5,550 nucleotides of DNA from contig JAIRVC010000348.1 of assembly GCA_031254095.1 (NCBI GenBank), forward strand, positions 1-5,550, in the 5' to 3' direction. This document shows positions 1-5,550 of this stretch, in pieces. The position numbers and the translations under genes are program-made. Source of the DNA: Acidobacteriota bacterium (GTDB taxonomy: Bacteria; Acidobacteriota; UBA6911). The first letter of the stretch is position 1, and the number at the start of each line of letters is the position of its first letter. The notes beneath the pieces were generated by a model that saw nothing but the letters and a program-made list of their open reading frames with translations, had not been told where the DNA came from and ran no database searches.

Positions 1-735
1 CTTTTGCGGAATACGCGGACGCCGGCCGATTCCGGAGAGGAAGAACCTGAAAAACCGCTTCCATACCTTGTGTTGATAATTGATGAGCTTGCCGATCTTA
101 TGCTGGTTTCATCAAAAGAAGTGGAAGCGTCCATTTCAAGGCTGGCGGCAAAGGCGCGCGCCGTAGGAATTCACCTCATTCTGGCGACGCAGCGGCCTTC
201 CGTCGATGTCATAACCGGCGTCATAAAGGCAAATCTGCCGTCGCGCGTCGCTTTTAAGGTTGCGTCAAAAGTTGATTCGCGCACCATTATCGACAGCAAC
301 GGCGCGGAACTGCTGCTGGGTAACGGCGACATGTTGTTCATTCCTCCGGGAACCGCCCGGCTGATTCGCATTCACGGGGCCTATGTCAGCGAAAAGGAAA
401 CGCAGGATATCGTCGATCACCTTAAAAATCAGGGGCGTCCCGCCTATGATGATTCCGTGCTCAGTTACGGCGCGGATGCGGCCGACGAATCCGGCGGCGC
501 TGCCGGGACGGACGCCGACGCTAAAGACGGTCTGTATAACGATGCCGTGCGCGTGGTGGTCGGCGAAGGCCGCGCGTCCACTTCACTGCTCCAGCGCCGT
601 CTAAGCATCGGTTATGGCCGTGCGGCCAAGCTCGTAGATATGATGTTCAACAGCGGCATAGTCGGGCCGGCCGACGGTTCAAAACCGCGCGAAGTGCTGG
701 TCGGCCTTGATTTTCTTGAGCGCCTGGAAGAATAG
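1..735 (+). CDS. ftsK: DNA translocase FtsK, C-terminal part (5' end outside window)
   Basis: This is the C-terminal end of the FtsK/SpoIIIE motor, a membrane-anchored hexameric ATPase that pumps double-stranded DNA at the division septum and helps resolve chromosome dimers. The frame is open from the first base, so the gene enters from the left; the Walker A loop and any membrane segments lie outside. Visible are the Walker B strand (VLIIDELADLM, about 70-99), the FtsK signature ATQRPSVDVITGVIKANLP (184-240), and the conserved SRVAFKVASKVDSRTIID and GAELLLGNGDMLF stretches (241-342). An Ala/Asp/Gly-rich linker (about 469-525) leads to the gamma winged-helix domain (about 526-732; LYNDAVRVV, STSLLQRRLSIGYGRAAKLVD), which reads the polar KOPS/SRS sequences that orient translocation. 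The stop is TAG at 733-735. Sequence and order match the family well. The identity is secure; only the N-terminal architecture is unknown. Confidence 0.96.
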   Translation, partial: LLRNTRTPADSGEEEPEKPLPYLVLIIDELADLMLVSSKEVEASISRLAAKARAVGIHLILATQRPSVDVITGVIKANLPSRVAFKVASKVDSRTIIDSNGAELLLGNGDMLFIPPGTARLIRIHGAYVSEKETQDIVDHLKNQGRPAYDDSVLSYGADAADESGGAAGTDADAKDGLYNDAVRVVVGEGRASTSLLQRRLSIGYGRAAKLVDMMFNSGIVGPADGSKPREVLVGLDFLERLEE

Positions 736-764
736 AGTCGCCCGGATATTCATAGTGGGGTTTC

Positions 765-842
765 ATGTACTATTTCGACACGCGGTTGACGCGCTGTAAA
801 AACGGGATATGGTTAGGAAAGCAACGGATAATATTTGCTTGA
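765..842 (+). other. Possible 25-codon leader ORF upstream of the large gene
   Basis: An ATG at 765 opens a 25-codon frame (peptide begins MYYFDTRLTRCK) ending in TGA at 840-842, four bases before the ATG at 847. A GGGG stretch (757-760) lies four bases upstream of its start, which is a marginal ribosome binding site. The large gene lacks a clear Shine-Dalgarno sequence at normal distance, so translation of this short frame could feed ribosomes to it. The peptide resembles nothing I know and a frame this short can arise by chance. It would be translated only from transcripts starting upstream of 765, not from the candidate promoter that overlaps it. Confidence 0.2.
786..813 (+). promoter_or_regulatory. 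Candidate sigma70-type promoter for the large activase gene
   Basis: TTGACG at 786-791 matches the -35 consensus at five of six positions. TATGGT at 808-813 matches the -10 consensus at four of six, with a 16-bp spacer. A start site near 820 would give a leader of roughly 27 nt before the ATG at 847. A second AT-rich -10-like hexamer, GATAAT at 827-832, has no good -35 partner. This rests on pattern only and such matches occur by chance. It is plausible because it sits in the only gap between the two genes. Confidence 0.25.
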
Positions 843-846
843 TACT

Positions 847-3800
847 ATGAAAAGCCTTGGCCTGGACATTGGATCCACAACACTGAAAGCCGTTATGCTC
901 GATGCCGGCGGCGATCCGATCTTTCGCCGCTACCTGAGGCATAACGCCGACGTTTCCGGCGTTCTTGGCAATGTGTTGCGTGACGCGGCTGAAACGGCGG
1001 GGGACGAGCCCGTCGGTATTACGGTCGCGGGATCGGTCGGTATGGGGGTCGCCCAAAGCCTCGGATTGCCTTTCGTTCAGGAAGTAGTCTCCGCGCTGAC
1101 TTACATACGGCGGAGGCAGCCGGATATTTCCACCCTCATCGATATCGGCGGAGAAGACGCGAAAATCATTTACCTGAATCGCGAAGGCGGCGTGGATATG
1201 CGCATGAACGGCGCCTGCGCGGGCGGAACCGGCGCTTTTCTCGACCAGATGGCCATTCTGCTTGGCATAGGGCTGGACGAAATGAACGCGCTGGCGCGGA
1301 CGTCAAAAACAATCCATCCCATAGCTTCGCGCTGCGGCGTTTTTTCCAAAACGGACGTGCAGAATCTGGTCAGCGCCAACATTCCCCGCGAGGATATAGC
1401 GGCTTCCGTATTTCACGCCGTCGCCTTGCAGGTAACATCGTCGCTCGCGCGCGGCTGCGAAATCACGCCGAAGGTTTTTCTCTGCGGCGGCCCCCTGACA
1501 TTTCTGCCGGCGCTGCGGCAGGCTTTCGCGGACTGTCTGGGGCTTCCGCTTGATGATTTCATCACGCCGGAATACGCCCATTTGATTCCCGCCTGGGGCG
1601 CGGCGATTGAATCAATGAATAACGCGAACAAAATCCGGACGTTTGCGCCGGCGGAACTGGCGCGCGCGGCGGGAAATATCATGCCGGGAGAAAAGGAAAC
1701 ATCTTCTCTGCCGCCGCTTTTTTCCGGTTCAGGCGAATACGAAATATGGCTGCGGAAAAAAAATGGGCATAGCCTGCCGAAAGCTTCCTCCTCGGAATCA
1801 TGCGAAGAGGCGTATCTGGGCATAGATTCCGGATCGACGACAACCAAGATTGTGGCCGCGAACGCGCGGGGCGAGATACTGTTTGACAGCTACGCGCCCA
1901 ATGACGGCAGCCCGCTTGAAGTCGTCCGCCGCGGGCTCGCGGCGCTGTCCGCCGCGCGTCCCGGACTGAAAATCGCCGCCGCCGCGGCTACGGGCTATGG
2001 CGAGGAACTGCTCAAGGCGGCGTTTGGGCTTGATTACGGATTAATTGAAACGGTCGCCCATTATCTGGCGGCGCGGAAACTTTCGCCCGAAGTGTCGTTT
2101 ATTCTCGATATCGGCGGTCAGGACATGAAGGCCATTTTCGTTTCCGGCGGCGCGGTCGCGCGTACAGAGATCAACGAAGCGTGTTCATCGGGCTGCGGCT
2201 CGTTCGTGGAAACGTTCGCGCGGTCGCTTGGTTATACGGCGTCGGATTTCGCGCGTCTGGCCTGTCTTGCCGAAGCCCCTGCCGATCTCGGCACGCGCTG
2301 TACGGTATTCATGAACTCGAAAGTCAAACCGGCTTTGCGTGAAGGTTCCGGCGCGGGCGACATCGCGGCGGGACTCGCGTATTCGGTCGCCAAAAACTGT
2401 CTTTTCAAAGTGCTTAAACTGCGCCATACGGAAGAGCTTGGAGATGAAATCGTCGTCCAGGGCGGCGCGATGCGCAGCGACGCGGTTACGGCGGCCTTTG
2501 AGCATCTGACCGGGCGGACGGTACTCCGCCCCAATCAGCCGGAATTGATGGGCGCTTACGGAGCGGCCATCTATGCCGCCGCCCACACCGCCGCGGATGA
2601 TCGTCCGGCGCGCCCGTTGACCGATTTGCTTGATATTCCGCCGCCCGAATGCTCGGCCCTCTTGTGCCGGGGTTGTGAAAACCTGTGTTCGGTCACGAAA
2701 TACGTTTTCGCCGGCGGCGCGTCTTACGTTTCAGGAAACAAGTGCGAAAAGGTTTTTCATAGCCGCGGAGCCTCGTCTGTTCAGGGCGTCAATATCTATT
2801 CCGAAAAACGCCGCCTGCTGTTTGACCGGGCGCAGACGCCGAAGCCGGACGGCGCGACGATCATAGGCATCCCGCGCGCGCTGAACATGTACGAGGAATA
2901 TCCCTTCTGGCATACGCTTTTTGACGCCTGCGGCATAAAAACAGTCCTTTCCGATCCTTCAACGTTCGGACTTTTCGAGTCGGGCGCGCGCTGCGTCATG
3001 TCGGACAATCTCTGTTTTCCGGCAAAACTGACGCACGGCCACATATTGAACCTGATCGCGCTAGGCGTTGATCGCGTTTTTATGCCATACGTGGTGCATG
3101 AAAAACAGGAAGGCGCGAACGAAGCGAACAGTTTTAACTGTCCCATCGTTTCTGGCTACAGCGACGTGGTGAAAAGCGTAACCGACACAAAAATCCCCAT
3201 AGATTCCCCGACGATTACGTTCAGGGACAGGAAGCTGCTGTTTAATGCCTGCCGCCGCTATCTGCGCGTACTTGGGATAAAAGGCTCCGTCGCCGCGCGG
3301 GCGTTCGACAAGGCGGAGCGGGCGCAGGCGGAATTTGAAACCCGGGTGCGGCAGCTTAATATTGAAGCATTCCGGAAGGCGGAACTTGAGGAGCGGCCGG
3401 TCGTACTGCTTGCGGGACGGCCGTACCACGCCGACCCGCTCATCCAGCAAAAGGCCGCCGAAATGATCGCCTCTCTCGGCGCGGACGTGCTTACCGACGA
3501 TATTGTGCGCGGCGATGCCGCCTGCGATATTGAAACGGAAAACGACGGCCGCCTGGTTCGGCAGTGGGCATATGTCAACCGTATTATGCGGGCGGCCGAA
3601 TGGGCGGCGCGGCAAAATCACCGCGTACAGTTCGCGGAACTGAACTCCTTCGGTTGCGGCCCGGACGCTTTCCTGCAGGAGGAAGTGGCCGCCGTGCTGC
3701 GGAGGCGCGGCAAATCGCTGACGCTGCTGAAAATCGACGACATGACAAGCTCGGGAGCGCTGAAACTGAGGGTGCGTTCACTTGTGGAAAGCGGACGCCA

Positions 3801-5082
3801 CGCGAACGCCGCCGCGCCGGAAGCCGCCGTTCAAATGACAAAGCCCATTTCGGCGGTGAAATTTTTCAGCGCCGCGGATCGCGGGCGTACTTTGCTTGTC
3901 CCGTTTATGAGCGAATACATGGCGCCGCTCCTTGCGCCGCTGGGTAAGCTTGCCGGTTACCGACTGGAAAGCCTGCCGAAGAGCACAAACGAGACTGCGG
4001 AGACGGGCCTGCGTTACGCAAATAACGAAGTGTGCTATCCGGCGACGCTGGTTATCGGCGACATAATTCACGCCCTGCAATCGGGCAGATACGACCTGTC
4101 AAAGACGGCGGTATTGATAAGCCAGACCGGAGGCCAGTGCCGCGCCTCAAACTACGTCGCTCTGCTCAGGGGCGCGATGGCGGAAGCCGGTTTTGACGAC
4201 GTTCCGGTTCTGTGCATGGGATTTGTCGAAAAAGCGAAGGGGCTCGGTATTAACTGGCGCAAGCTCCTGCCGGTGGTGCTTGCCGCCATTCTGTACGCCG
4301 ACAGTATTTCAAAATTTCATCACGCCGCCGCCGTCCGTGAAAAAACGCCCGGACTGGCGTGGGCGCTGACCGATAAATACCTGAACCTTGCCGGGCCGTT
4401 GATTGAGCGCGGCGACCGCGACGGCATTTACGAACTTCTCGGCGAAGCGGCGCTGGAATACGACGCCTCGGTAACGGACGCGGCGCTGCCGAAAGTCGGA
4501 GTGGTCGGCGAAATCTATTTAAAACTGAATTCCTTCGCCAATAGATCGGCGTCCGAATGGCTGATGCGCCGCGGCGTGGAAGTCGCGCCGGCAGGATTGC
4601 TCCCGTTTTTCACGCAGACTTTTGTCAACCGCCGCGTCAATGTCGAACTTGATCTGGCGCGTCCGACTCTGACCGATTTTCTGATTTCCAAAACATATCG
4701 CTGGGCGGCGCGGCAGATCGCCCGCGCGAACGCCGCGGGCCGGAAGTTCAGATACTTTACGCCATTTTCCGATATTTTCGAGGAGGCGGCCGGAGGCGCG
4801 GAGATCGTCAGCCTTGCCGCGCAGTTCGGCGAAGGATGGATCCTGCCCGCCGAAACCGTTTCGTTCGCCAGAAGCGGCGTCAACAATGTGCTCTGCCTGC
4901 AACCCTTCGGCTGCATCTCAAACCATGTCGTAGCAAAAGGCGTGGAAAAGAAAATACGTAACCTTTATCCCGGCATGAATCTGCTGGCGTTGGATTACGA
5001 CGGCGGAACAAGCCAGGTCAATGTCAACAACCGGCTGCTGCTTTTCATGAATAACCTTGAGTATCCGGCCTGCCATGCATGA
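847..5082 (+). CDS. Fused acyl-CoA dehydratase activase / dehydratase-like Fe-S protein (COG1924-COG1924-DUF2229/COG3580-COG3581)
   Basis: This 1411-residue, probably cytoplasmic, oxygen-sensitive protein joins ATPase activators and dehydratase-type Fe-S modules. Residues count from ATG 847. Module 1 (about 3-265) has DIGSTT (7-12), DIGGEDAK (99-106) and cysteines C124 (GACAGGTG) and C163 (SRCGVF). Module 2 (about 322-580) has DSGSTTTK (327-334), DIGGQDMK (421-428), C446 and C485. These cysteines match the pair by which HgdC-type homodimers hold one [4Fe-4S] cluster. Next comes a junction motif, C607-x2-C610-x3-C614-x18-C633. The DUF2229-like half (about 671-985) has C723 (CFPAK), C765 (NCPIV), GRPYH (857-861) and C937 (FGCGPD). 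The COG3581-like half (about 1015-1408) has C1063 (CYPAT), C1098 (GGQCR), GEIY (1221-1224) and C1356 (PFGCISNH). By family, ATP hydrolysis should drive low-potential electron transfer; the substrate is unknown. ATG 847 is chosen because families start M-K-x-L-G-x-DIGSTT; TTG 835 adds four residues. It overlaps hypA. Confidence 0.9.
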   Translation: MKSLGLDIGSTTLKAVMLDAGGDPIFRRYLRHNADVSGVLGNVLRDAAETAGDEPVGITVAGSVGMGVAQSLGLPFVQEVVSALTYIRRRQPDISTLIDIGGEDAKIIYLNREGGVDMRMNGACAGGTGAFLDQMAILLGIGLDEMNALARTSKTIHPIASRCGVFSKTDVQNLVSANIPREDIAASVFHAVALQVTSSLARGCEITPKVFLCGGPLTFLPALRQAFADCLGLPLDDFITPEYAHLIPAWGAAIESMNNANKIRTFAPAELARAAGNIMPGEKETSSLPPLFSGSGEYEIWLRKKNGHSLPKASSSESCEEAYLGIDSGSTTTKIVAANARGEILFDSYAPNDGSPLEVVRRGLAALSAARPGLKIAAAAATGYGEELLKAAFGLDYGLIETVAHYLAARKLSPEVSFILDIGGQDMKAIFVSGGAVARTEINEACSSGCGSFVETFARSLGYTASDFARLACLAEAPADLGTRCTVFMNSKVKPALREGSGAGDIAAGLAYSVAKNCLFKVLKLRHTEELGDEIVVQGGAMRSDAVTAAFEHLTGRTVLRPNQPELMGAYGAAIYAAAHTAADDRPARPLTDLLDIPPPECSALLCRGCENLCSVTKYVFAGGASYVSGNKCEKVFHSRGASSVQGVNIYSEKRRLLFDRAQTPKPDGATIIGIPRALNMYEEYPFWHTLFDACGIKTVLSDPSTFGLFESGARCVMSDNLCFPAKLTHGHILNLIALGVDRVFMPYVVHEKQEGANEANSFNCPIVSGYSDVVKSVTDTKIPIDSPTITFRDRKLLFNACRRYLRVLGIKGSVAARAFDKAERAQAEFETRVRQLNIEAFRKAELEERPVVLLAGRPYHADPLIQQKAAEMIASLGADVLTDDIVRGDAACDIETENDGRLVRQWAYVNRIMRAAEWAARQNHRVQFAELNSFGCGPDAFLQEEVAAVLRRRGKSLTLLKIDDMTSSGALKLRVRSLVESGRHANAAAPEAAVQMTKPISAVKFFSAADRGRTLLVPFMSEYMAPLLAPLGKLAGYRLESLPKSTNETAETGLRYANNEVCYPATLVIGDIIHALQSGRYDLSKTAVLISQTGGQCRASNYVALLRGAMAEAGFDDVPVLCMGFVEKAKGLGINWRKLLPVVLAAILYADSISKFHHAAAVREKTPGLAWALTDKYLNLAGPLIERGDRDGIYELLGEAALEYDASVTDAALPKVGVVGEIYLKLNSFANRSASEWLMRRGVEVAPAGLLPFFTQTFVNRRVNVELDLARPTLTDFLISKTYRWAARQIARANAAGRKFRYFTPFSDIFEEAAGGAEIVSLAAQFGEGWILPAETVSFARSGVNNVLCLQPFGCISNHVVAKGVEKKIRNLYPGMNLLALDYDGGTSQVNVNNRLLLFMNNLEYPACHA
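1756..1763 (+). other. A8 homopolymer in the linker after ATPase module 1
   Basis: Eight consecutive A residues (cgg aaa aaa aat ggg in frame) encode part of R-K-K-N-G in the poorly conserved linker between the two ATPase modules. Losing one A shifts into a frame that stops at TAG 1823-1825. Gaining one A gives TAG at 1770-1772. Either slip yields a protein of roughly 308-326 residues consisting of module 1 alone. Runs of A of this length are known sites of polymerase slippage; whether slippage happens here is unknown. The frame is intact as written. Confidence 0.3.
2665..2745 (+). other. Four-cysteine junction motif in the fused activase/dehydratase protein
   Basis: Codons for C607, C610, C614 and C633 of the large protein form a C-x2-C-x3-C-x18-C pattern, in the context C-R-G-C-E-N-L-C followed by SGNKCEK. 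The spacing resembles an Fe-S or zinc ligand set. C602 lies just upstream. The motif sits between the second ATPase module and the DUF2229-like half, in a position not needed for the canonical interface cluster. From memory, Cys-rich stretches occur at this junction in other fused relatives. A separate metal centre is inferred, and its type cannot be read from sequence. Confidence 0.55.
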
Positions 5083-5422
5083 ACTTGGCATCGCCGAAAA
5101 TATTATGGATATTGTGCGGCGGTCGGTTCCCGAAGGCCGTGCGGCGGCGGTCGGAAATATACGGCTTCGCGTCGGGCCGTTTGCCGGCATCGTTCCGGAT
5201 TCGCTGAAATTCTGCTTTGACGTGCTTTCGAGCGGTAGCGGCATGACAAACGCCGTTCTGCAGATTGAGCAGACTCCGCTTGTCGCGTTATGCCGCGACT
5301 GCGGCGATAAATCCGGCGTAAAGAATTTCGTATTCGCCTGCCCCGCCTGCGGCGGCGGAAATCTGGAAATTGTTTCCGGAGAAGAACTGGAAATAATCGA
5401 AATCGAAATCGCCGATGGGTAA
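5075..5422 (+). CDS. hypA: Hydrogenase maturation nickel metallochaperone HypA
   Basis: This is a 115-residue HypA/HybF family protein, at the usual family length. HypA binds Ni(II) through its N-terminal Met-His and passes it, with the GTPase HypB, to the large-subunit precursor of [NiFe]-hydrogenase (in some bacteria also to urease). The sequence shows MHELGIAENIMD at the start with the nickel ligand His2 and Glu3. A zinc-ribbon follows: C73-x2-C76, twelve residues, C89-P-A-C92. An acidic tail (EELEIIEIEI) ends at TAA 5420-5422. ATG 5075 is chosen over an in-frame TTG at 5057 because the mature protein must begin M-H-E for nickel binding. The start overlaps the large gene by 8 nt (ATGCATGA) and no good Shine-Dalgarno sequence is near, so translational coupling is likely. 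No hypB or hydrogenase gene is visible, so the client is unknown. Confidence 0.93.
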   Translation: MHELGIAENIMDIVRRSVPEGRAAAVGNIRLRVGPFAGIVPDSLKFCFDVLSSGSGMTNAVLQIEQTPLVALCRDCGDKSGVKNFVFACPACGGGNLEIVSGEELEIIEIEIADG

Positions 5423-5550
5423 GTAAGAAAACCATGCCGATATGAAAACCGCCTCGTTGTTTGCGCAATCAAGAAAGAGGCCGTGGAGATCTTTTGGATT
5501 TCGGGCGTAAACCGCATGGTAAGATGCGGGCGCCTGGCTTTTATGGCGCT
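5423..5550 (+). other. Region after hypA with no established gene
   Basis: No gene can be supported in these 128 bp. There is no T-rich intrinsic terminator. A perfect 6-bp inverted repeat (CCGCAT 5512-5517, ATGCGG 5524-5529, 6-nt loop) is followed by a 5-bp one (GCGCC 5530-5534, GGCGC 5545-5549) enclosing TTTT. Two frames run open to the window edge. One could start at TTG 5494, preceded by GGAG at 5485-5488 with 5-nt spacing (begins MDFGRKPHGKMR). The other could start at GTG 5483, where AGAGG lies too close. An ATG at 5442 gives only 22 codons. Neither open frame resembles HypB, the gene that often follows hypA. Confidence 0.5.

Larger units (their letters stand above)
736..846 (+). other. 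Intergenic region between ftsK and the large activase gene
   Basis: This is 111 bp between the ftsK stop and the chosen ATG. It looks less GC-rich than the flanking genes toward its 3' end. It contains an imperfect hairpin (ACACGCG at 778-784 with CGCG-c-TGT at 790-797, loop 785-789). The hairpin is followed by AAAAA rather than a T tract, so it is not a convincing intrinsic terminator and transcription from ftsK could read through. A weak promoter candidate and a possible short leader ORF are listed separately. No tRNA, riboswitch or repeat was recognised. Confidence 0.6.

Noticed and set aside
383..604. Alternate-frame + strand ORF within ftsK
   Set aside because: It runs through conserved FtsK motor and gamma-domain sequence in another frame, with no independent support.
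778..797. Intrinsic terminator after ftsK
   Set aside because: The imperfect hairpin is followed by AAAAA, not a T tract, in the + direction, and no T tract follows it on the minus strand either.
835..846. TTG at 835 as start of the large gene
   Set aside because: It only adds M-L-D-T before M-K-S-L-G-L-D-I-G-S-T-T, and related proteins begin at the equivalent of ATG 847. It cannot be fully excluded because neither start has a strong ribosome binding site.
763..1056. Minus-strand open frame overlapping the intergenic gap and the start of the large gene
   Set aside because: It overlaps the conserved N-terminal ATPase motifs on the other strand, and its translation has no recognisable domain.
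3061..3621. Minus-strand open frame of 186 codons inside the large gene
   Set aside because: It is antisense to conserved DUF2229-like sequence, with no family resemblance.
5057..5074. TTG at 5057 as start of hypA
   Set aside because: It would bury the Met-His nickel-binding N-terminus behind six extra residues; ATG 5075 gives the family's MHE start.
4918..5517. Minus-strand open frame of 199 codons opposite the end of the large gene and hypA
   Set aside because: It lies entirely opposite well-supported genes; its translation is rich in Ser, Arg and Ile with no recognisable domain. It is a compositional shadow.
1..5550. CRISPR array, insertion sequence, tRNA or rRNA, or recent transfer
   Set aside because: I saw no regularly spaced repeats, transposase motifs, terminal inverted repeats or tRNA-like folds, and composition looks similar across the three genes.

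Overview
The window holds three genes, all on the + strand: the 3' end of ftsK (1-735), a very long fused activase/dehydratase-type iron-sulfur protein of 1411 residues (847-5082), and a hypA-type nickel metallochaperone gene (5075-5422). The base composition looks moderately GC-rich. The combination of an oxygen-sensitive, 2-hydroxyacyl-CoA-dehydratase-like protein and a [NiFe]-hydrogenase maturation factor points to a strict anaerobe, probably fermentative or hydrogen-metabolising. I cannot assign a phylum from this window.

Layout. Positions 1-735 encode the last part of the FtsK/SpoIIIE motor domain (Walker B onward), an Ala/Asp/Gly-rich linker and the DNA-reading gamma winged-helix domain. 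Positions 736-846 are a 111-bp gap with a weak sigma70-like promoter candidate and a possible 25-codon leader ORF ending 4 nt before the next ATG. Positions 847-5082 are one uninterrupted reading frame. In order it encodes two HgdC/BcrA/BcrD-type ASKHA ATPase modules, a four-cysteine junction motif, a DUF2229/COG3580-type half and a COG3581-type half. The hypA gene starts inside the last codons of the large gene (8-nt overlap), so the two are almost certainly co-transcribed and translationally coupled. Positions 5423-5550 hold no gene I can establish, only small inverted repeats and frames that run open to the window edge.

How the genes fit together. FtsK is a housekeeping chromosome-segregation motor and is probably a chance neighbour. 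The large protein carries, in one chain, what classical 2-hydroxyacyl-CoA dehydratases divide among an ATPase activator homodimer and two dehydratase subunits. It is therefore expected to couple ATP hydrolysis to very-low-potential electron transfer onto an Fe-S site. Its substrate is not predictable. HypA delivers Ni to [NiFe]-hydrogenase precursors, and no hydrogenase or other hyp gene is visible. The overlap suggests a link between the large reductase-like protein and nickel or hydrogen metabolism, but this is an inference.

The most notable points are the fused architecture with a recognisable internal pseudo-repeat in its C-terminal half, the Cys-rich junction motif, the coupled hypA, and an A8 tract in the linker after the first ATPase module, where a single-base slip would release that module alone.
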